Part shown: positions 31,366 through 35,575 of the stretch, one piece after another | How the letters are laid out: the number at the start of each line of letters is the position of its first letter | Position numbering within the stretch: position 1 is the stretch's first letter | Virus record (IMG/VR): IMGVR_UViG_3300048672_000469 | Coordinates: 1-35,575 of that record | DNA from: a virus | Length of the DNA stretch: 35,575 nt | Reading direction: 5' to 3' (one strand) | Notes under the pieces: generated by a model | Databases searched by the model: none | The model's input: the letters and a program-made list of their open reading frames with translations, nothing else | Told to the model about the DNA's origin: nothing | Made by a program: the position numbers and the translations under genes

Positions 31366-31535
31366 GAATGGACACGGCCCACATTGGCAACCAAATCCAT
31401 AAAAGTTATCAATCTAACAAGACAACAGGACGGTACTGCCTAATCCTTTATCGAGTGAGATGAGATATTGGAGATATTGATCATAGGTTTGATCAGCATC
31501 TATTCTATTTTGTTTTATTATTAAAGGAGCCTATC
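31366..31535 (+). other. Long untranslated leader of the capsid mRNA
   Basis: About 170 bases separate the predicted start from the capsid ATG, whereas other TAAATA leaders are mostly under 30. I see no credible gene. Small stems are possible, such as GATCA-TAGGTT-TGATC near 31480-31495. A stable or regulated leader for the most expressed gene is plausible, but the sequence does not show how. The ribosome site AAAGGAG lies at its end. Confidence 0.45.
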
Positions 31536-32801
31536 ATGGCCGGAACTACAACAACAGACCTTAATGGTCTATTTAAGGAAGTATACGCTTCCGATCTTAT
31601 CAACTTAATCCCTGACGAATCTTTGCTTGTTAAAGCAATCAAATTCCAAGGACGTGAACACCTATTAGGTTTAACATATAACCAACCGGTTATCGTTCGT
31701 TCAGAACAAGGCTTTACATACAGCCGCCCTGACAATGGTGCGTTCGCAATCTCCGTACCAAGTTCAATGAAAACACGTAATGCATCTTTAGGCGCATTCC
31801 AAATCATCGAAAACAGTGGTATTTCTTATGAAGCAGTAAGCCGTTCTAACAACGCTAACAGTTTCAAGGAAGCAACAGCATTGGTTATGCAAGACGCAAT
31901 GGAATCTTTCGGTCGTCGTATCGAAATTGCATTGTTATACGGTCAGTCTCCAACTGGCTTAGGTACAATTGCTACATCCACAAACGTTTCTGCAACAGAA
32001 ACAACAATCTCCTTTGCAACTGGTGCATGGAGTTCTGGTCTTTGGACACCACTTGAAGGTGCTTCTTTAGATATCTATACATCCGCTGGTGTTGCTCTTA
32101 ATACAGTAGGCCCAATGGTTGTTGCATCTATCGACGTAACAAACAAGACAATCAACGTAACTGGCGCTGCTGCTGACGTTACAGCAATCGATGCTACTAC
32201 AGTAGTTAACGGTGGTTACCCACGTTTCTACTCCGCTGGTACAGACGGTGCTGATGAGGCTTGTGGTTTAGATCGTATCATGACTAACACAGGCACATTG
32301 TTTGGTATTGATGCATCTGTTTACTCTCTATGGAAAGCAAACACATATGCAGTTGGTGGCGCATTGACATTGGCTAAGATCCAAGCAGGCGTTGCTATTG
32401 CTGCACAACGTGGCTTGTCAGAAGATGTATCTTTGTATGTCAACCCAAGCGTATGGCAAGAGTTGTCAACAGAGCAAGTTGCATATCGTATGCTTGACTC
32501 TTCGTACTCCAGCAAGAAACTTGCTAACGGTACAGAAGCCCTTGAGTTCTTCAGCCAAAACGGCAAGATCTCCGTACATGCTCACAAGTATGTTAAAGAA
32601 GGTGATGCGTTCTTGTTACCAACAGACCGTTGCGTTCGTATCGGTTCTACTGAAGTTTCGTTTAACATCCCAGGTACAGACAATGGCCAGGTGTTCATCC
32701 AAAACCCAGGTACTGCTGGATTTACATTCCGCTTGTATTCTGCACAATCGCTATTGGTTGAAAAACCAGCAGCATGTGTTAAATTCACTGGCGTAGTTTA
32801 A
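31536..32801 (+). CDS. Major capsid protein (probable)
   Basis: This 421-residue protein has a strong AAAGGAG ribosome site and its own leader and terminator. Codon use differs visibly from the neighbours, with many ATC, TTC, AAC, CGT and GGT codons, as expected for a very abundant product. An N-terminal helix region (LFKEVYASDLINLIPDESLL) is followed by a beta-rich centre with an Ig-like or insertion-type Thr/Val-rich stretch (about residues 140-230). The C-terminus is conserved-looking (GQVFIQNPGTAGFTFRLYSA). An HK97 fold is expected for tailed phages but is not proven by the sequence. The position after portal and scaffold supports the call. Confidence 0.85.
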   Translation: MAGTTTTDLNGLFKEVYASDLINLIPDESLLVKAIKFQGREHLLGLTYNQPVIVRSEQGFTYSRPDNGAFAISVPSSMKTRNASLGAFQIIENSGISYEAVSRSNNANSFKEATALVMQDAMESFGRRIEIALLYGQSPTGLGTIATSTNVSATETTISFATGAWSSGLWTPLEGASLDIYTSAGVALNTVGPMVVASIDVTNKTINVTGAAADVTAIDATTVVNGGYPRFYSAGTDGADEACGLDRIMTNTGTLFGIDASVYSLWKANTYAVGGALTLAKIQAGVAIAAQRGLSEDVSLYVNPSVWQELSTEQVAYRMLDSSYSSKKLANGTEALEFFSQNGKISVHAHKYVKEGDAFLLPTDRCVRIGSTEVSFNIPGTDNGQVFIQNPGTAGFTFRLYSAQSLLVEKPAACVKFTGVV

Positions 32802-32823
32802 TCTAAGTTAGACTAAGAATAAG

Positions 32824-32850
32824 AGCCCTGCCCAAAAGGTGGGGCTTTTT
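32824..32850 (+). terminator. Intrinsic terminator after the capsid gene
   Basis: AGCCC (32824-32828) pairs with GGGCT (32842-32846), extended inward by wobble and two more GC pairs, then TTTT. It isolates the capsid mRNA from the fibre genes. Confidence 0.8.
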
Positions 32851-32857
32851 CACGATG

Positions 32858-32864
32858 CTAAATA
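32858..32864 (+). promoter_or_regulatory. TAAATA box before the fibre genes
   Basis: GCTAAATACACT lies eight bases after the terminator T-run and 25 bases before the fibre ATG. Confidence 0.62.
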
Positions 32865-32889
32865 CACTAAGAATATCGGAGATTAATCA

Positions 32890-35163
32890 ATGTCGACGCC
32901 CATTACAGTATTAGGAATCACATCACTTTGGCCATCGACCGGCGAAACTGATTATGCAGCACAGACACTGCAACTTCAACAATCGTTGGCTTCCGCTGTG
33001 GCACCAATCTCGGGATTGTATAACGGTAATACAGGCCATGTCGGCAACTTATCTCTAAGTGATACTGATGAACTATTATTAAATGGTACACCTATCACAG
33101 GCGGTGCAACAGGTGTAACAAGTTTCAATAGCCGCACTGGCGCAGTAACATTAAATGGTGGCGATATTGTAGCAGCATTAGGTTATACACCTGGCTCAGT
33201 ATCATCTATTTCAGTTAATGGCACAACAGGCAATCTAACATCAACTGGTGGCCCTGTAACAGGTGCTGGCACAATCACATTAGATCTTGCTACCACAACA
33301 GTGACAGCAGGCTCTTATACTAATGCTAACATAACAGTTGATGCATATGGTAGAATTACTTCAGCAAGTAATGGATCTGGTGGTGGCGGTGGTGGCGTAA
33401 CAAGTTTCAATACAAGAACAGGTGCAGTTACTTTAACTTCATCTGATGTTACTACTGCTTTAGGATATACACCAGAAACTGGTAGTCCATATGCAACAGA
33501 CATCCTTGTTAATAGTCTTACTGTAGGACAAGGTCTTACAAATTCAGTTTACAGTACTGCGTTAGGTATTAATGCATTAGCAGCAAACGTTGCAATAGGT
33601 AATACAGCAGTAGGTTATCATGCTGCACAAGCAACAGGGTTTTTAGGTACACTTAATACCGCAGTAGGTTATGAAGCATTAGCAGCAAATACATCGGGTT
33701 ATATTAATACTGCAATTGGTGCTGGTGCATTAAAACTTCATACCACTGGTTATGGCAATGTAGCGGTAGGTTATGGCACTGGCGATTCACTTGTTTATGG
33801 AACATCTAATACTTTTATAGGTACTAATGCTGGAACAGCAATAACAGCAGGTAGTTTTAATGTAGTTATTGGTGGCAATACTGGTAGCACAATTGCCACA
33901 AGTAGTAATAGAATTATCATTAGTGATGGCGGCGGCGCAATCAGAATGTCTGTTGATAGTTATGGTGCAACAACATTTACTGGAACAGTAGCAGCAAGTA
34001 ACCTAAGCGGCACCAACACCGGCGATCAAACATTAAATAGTTTATTACCAAGTCAAACAGGTAATAGTGGAAAGTATCTAACAACAGATGGAACAAATAG
34101 TTCTTGGGCTACAGTTTCAGGTGGCGGCAGTGGAACTGTAACTTCGGTTGGTTTCACATCAACCACATTAACTGCAACTGGTGGGCCAGTAACAACAAGT
34201 GGAACATTAAACGTCGAACTACCAGCAACAGCAGTTACACCAGGTAGTTACACAAGTGCAGATATTACAGTAGATGCATATGGACGTATAACAGCAGCAA
34301 CAAACGGCACCCCAGGTGGTGTAACAAGTTTCAATACAAGAACAGGAGCAGTTACACTTTCATCATCTGATGTTACTACTGCCTTAGGTTATACTCCAGG
34401 AACTGGTAATGGAACAGTAACCTCCGTAGCAGTGTCGGGCGCAAATGGTATTGGTGTTTCAAGTAGCCCTATTACAACGAGTGGTACTATTGCATTAAGT
34501 TTAGGTGCCATTACACCAACTAGTATTTCTACTCCCGGTAATTTAACATTCAGCAGTATCGGACAAATTATTAGTGGCGACTTAAGTAGTGCTACAGCAA
34601 CAAATAGAGTATATTTCCAAAGTTCAACAACTAATGGACAATCAATAGTTGGTATTAAACCAAACGGTACTGGGTTAACGGCCGCTGTAAGTATTGAAAA
34701 TAATTCAACTGTAGGTAATAATGCAGTATTAACAACCAGAATTAATTCCACAACTGCACAAGTATATTCACTGATACGAGGTTCTGGCACTACTCTACCA
34801 CTTGAGGTCGGTATTGCTAACGCTTCAGCAGTTATGACATACGGACTTACTTTTGCAACTGCTGGAGGTATTTCATCAAATACTGATTTATCTATTAGTG
34901 TAGCAGGTAAAGGCTTAAAGATTAAAGAAGGTAGTAATGCTAAGATGGGAACCGCAACATTGGTTGGCGGCACTGTTACAGTAAGTAATACATCCGTTAC
35001 AGCAAGTAGCAGAATATTTTTATCTATTGCAAGTTTAGGAACTGTGACTGTTCCAACCACTGTAGCAGTAACCGCAACAACCGCCGGAACAAGTTTTGTC
35101 ATTACTTCTGCTAATGCAATCGATACAAGTGTTATTAACTGGCAAATATTTGAACCCGCATAA
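32890..35163 (+). CDS. Tail fibre/adhesin with repeated shaft modules
   Basis: This 757-residue protein has an N-terminus (MSTPITVLGITSLWPSTGE) similar to that of the S74 fibre at 3625. The body mixes GVTSFNTRTGAVTL.S.DV..ALGYTP units (three copies), TAVGY.A/AIG head-like repeats, and T.GSYT.A.ITVDAYGRIT units also found in the S74 fibre. The C-terminal 60 residues (GTVTVSNTSVTASSRIFLSI ... DTSVINWQIFEPA) match the tip of the next fibre. It lacks an S74 chaperone. It is coupled to the following fibre gene by TAATG. Host-binding role inferred. Confidence 0.88.
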   Translation: MSTPITVLGITSLWPSTGETDYAAQTLQLQQSLASAVAPISGLYNGNTGHVGNLSLSDTDELLLNGTPITGGATGVTSFNSRTGAVTLNGGDIVAALGYTPGSVSSISVNGTTGNLTSTGGPVTGAGTITLDLATTTVTAGSYTNANITVDAYGRITSASNGSGGGGGGVTSFNTRTGAVTLTSSDVTTALGYTPETGSPYATDILVNSLTVGQGLTNSVYSTALGINALAANVAIGNTAVGYHAAQATGFLGTLNTAVGYEALAANTSGYINTAIGAGALKLHTTGYGNVAVGYGTGDSLVYGTSNTFIGTNAGTAITAGSFNVVIGGNTGSTIATSSNRIIISDGGGAIRMSVDSYGATTFTGTVAASNLSGTNTGDQTLNSLLPSQTGNSGKYLTTDGTNSSWATVSGGGSGTVTSVGFTSTTLTATGGPVTTSGTLNVELPATAVTPGSYTSADITVDAYGRITAATNGTPGGVTSFNTRTGAVTLSSSDVTTALGYTPGTGNGTVTSVAVSGANGIGVSSSPITTSGTIALSLGAITPTSISTPGNLTFSSIGQIISGDLSSATATNRVYFQSSTTNGQSIVGIKPNGTGLTAAVSIENNSTVGNNAVLTTRINSTTAQVYSLIRGSGTTLPLEVGIANASAVMTYGLTFATAGGISSNTDLSISVAGKGLKIKEGSNAKMGTATLVGGTVTVSNTSVTASSRIFLSIASLGTVTVPTTVAVTATTAGTSFVITSANAIDTSVINWQIFEPA

Positions 35164-35575
35164 TGACTGATGTTCTAAATAACTGGGGTAACTTAAGTGT
35201 TCAAGGTCGTGTTGATCTTGAACAACTAACTGTGGCTGGATTAAATATTTCAGCCATTCTTACATTTGATCAAGTAGTTAATGCTCTTGGATATACACCG
35301 GGTAATAACTCAGCAGGTGTTGCATCATTTAATACAAGAGTGGGAGCAGTAAGTTTACTAAACACAGATGTCACAACTGCACTTGGATTCACTCCATACG
35401 ATAATACAAACCCAAATGGTTATATATCTGGTATTACAAGTGGGAATGTTACATCTGCCTTGGGTTATACTCCATATAATAATTCTAATCCACTTGGCTT
35501 TATAAGTGGTATCACTGCGTTAGATGTTACTACTGCGTTGACATATACGCCTTATAATGATACTAACCCTGCTGG
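35163..35575 (+). CDS. Tail fibre/adhesin, 5' part of the gene crossing the join
   Basis: ATG at 35163 overlaps the previous stop (TAATG). The first residues (MTDVLNNWGNLSVQGRVDLE) differ from the other two fibre N-termini. They are followed by GVASFNTRVGAVSLLNTDVT and the first TALGFTPYDNTNP units. The frame runs off the end of the window and, through the 127-base overlap, continues without a break to the stop at 2357, giving about 880 residues. Confidence 0.88.
   Translation, partial: MTDVLNNWGNLSVQGRVDLEQLTVAGLNISAILTFDQVVNALGYTPGNNSAGVASFNTRVGAVSLLNTDVTTALGFTPYDNTNPNGYISGITSGNVTSALGYTPYNNSNPLGFISGITALDVTTALTYTPYNDTNPA
35449..35575. repeat. Terminal direct repeat, copy 2 (contig overlap)
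   Basis: Identical to bases 1-127. The final base coincides with the end of a 69-bp internal exact repeat of the shaft (59-127 equals 293-361), the point where the copies diverge. This is compatible with a graph cut in a repeated region and is the reason for some caution about circularity. Confidence 0.9.

Noticed and set aside
31364-31402. Leader peptide MNGHGPHWQPNP before the capsid gene
   Set aside because: No ribosome site, and its ATG would lie before or at the predicted transcription start.
34389-35102. Long antisense frames opposite the fibre genes (also 3942-4289 and 4461-4943)
   Set aside because: They mirror Thr/Val/Gly-rich fibre codons, lack ribosome sites, and read as Val/Pro/Leu-rich low-complexity protein.

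Overview
The window reads as the complete, circularly closed genome of a small tailed bacteriophage with a probably short, podovirus-like tail. Bases 35449-35575 are identical to bases 1-127, and the last open frame runs in frame through that join into the first. The unique sequence is therefore about 35,448 bp. The AT-rich composition, strong AAGGA-type ribosome sites and host-like -35/-10 promoters suggest a Gram-negative host. Its identity cannot be read from the sequence; an aquatic origin is only a guess.

Layout on the circle. (1) 32890-35163, across the join to 2357, and on to 6000: three large fibre/adhesin genes with a few small structural and membrane genes. (2) 6014-16700: a rightward virion block holding a small acidic protein with a scaffold-like C-terminus, a probable connector protein, a probable tail nozzle, and four Ala/Gly/Gln-rich proteins that look like internal (ejection) proteins. 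(3) 16705-17389: a short rightward cassette with its own sigma70-type promoter and very small proteins. (4) 17494-20201: leftward accessory cluster A (GIY-YIG nuclease, zinc-finger protein, NUMOD-type protein, unknowns). (5) 20300-21085: non-coding region with one small RNA and one large, highly structured RNA candidate. (6) 21118-23037: DNA methyltransferase and two small genes. (7) 23202-28883: terminase small and large subunits, small genes, portal, scaffold. (8) 28880-31297: leftward accessory cluster B (AAA+ ATPase and three tandem NUMOD-like paralogues) inserted between scaffold and capsid genes. (9) 31536-32801: major capsid protein.

Regulation. A TAAATA box, usually preceded by A, G or C and followed by C or T, lies just upstream of most rightward transcription units and directly after nearly every terminator. 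It resembles the T4 late promoter core (TATAAATA), yet no T4-type late sigma factor is recognisable here. A few units instead have TTGAC-type/TATAAT-type promoters and are probably early: 16764, 22394 and leftward 31297. One of these has a perfect 11-bp inverted repeat placed so that only read-through mRNA would hide the ribosome site.

I could not recognise any DNA polymerase, primase, helicase, integrase, RNA polymerase, endolysin or classical holin. Either replication and lysis rely on the host or another phage, or these functions sit in unrecognised genes, or the apparent circle is an assembly loop through fibre repeats. The most notable items are the large structured RNA, the TAAATA promoter family, the NUMOD-like paralogue family with its AAA+ neighbour, and a C-terminal peptide shared by the scaffold and a second small acidic protein.
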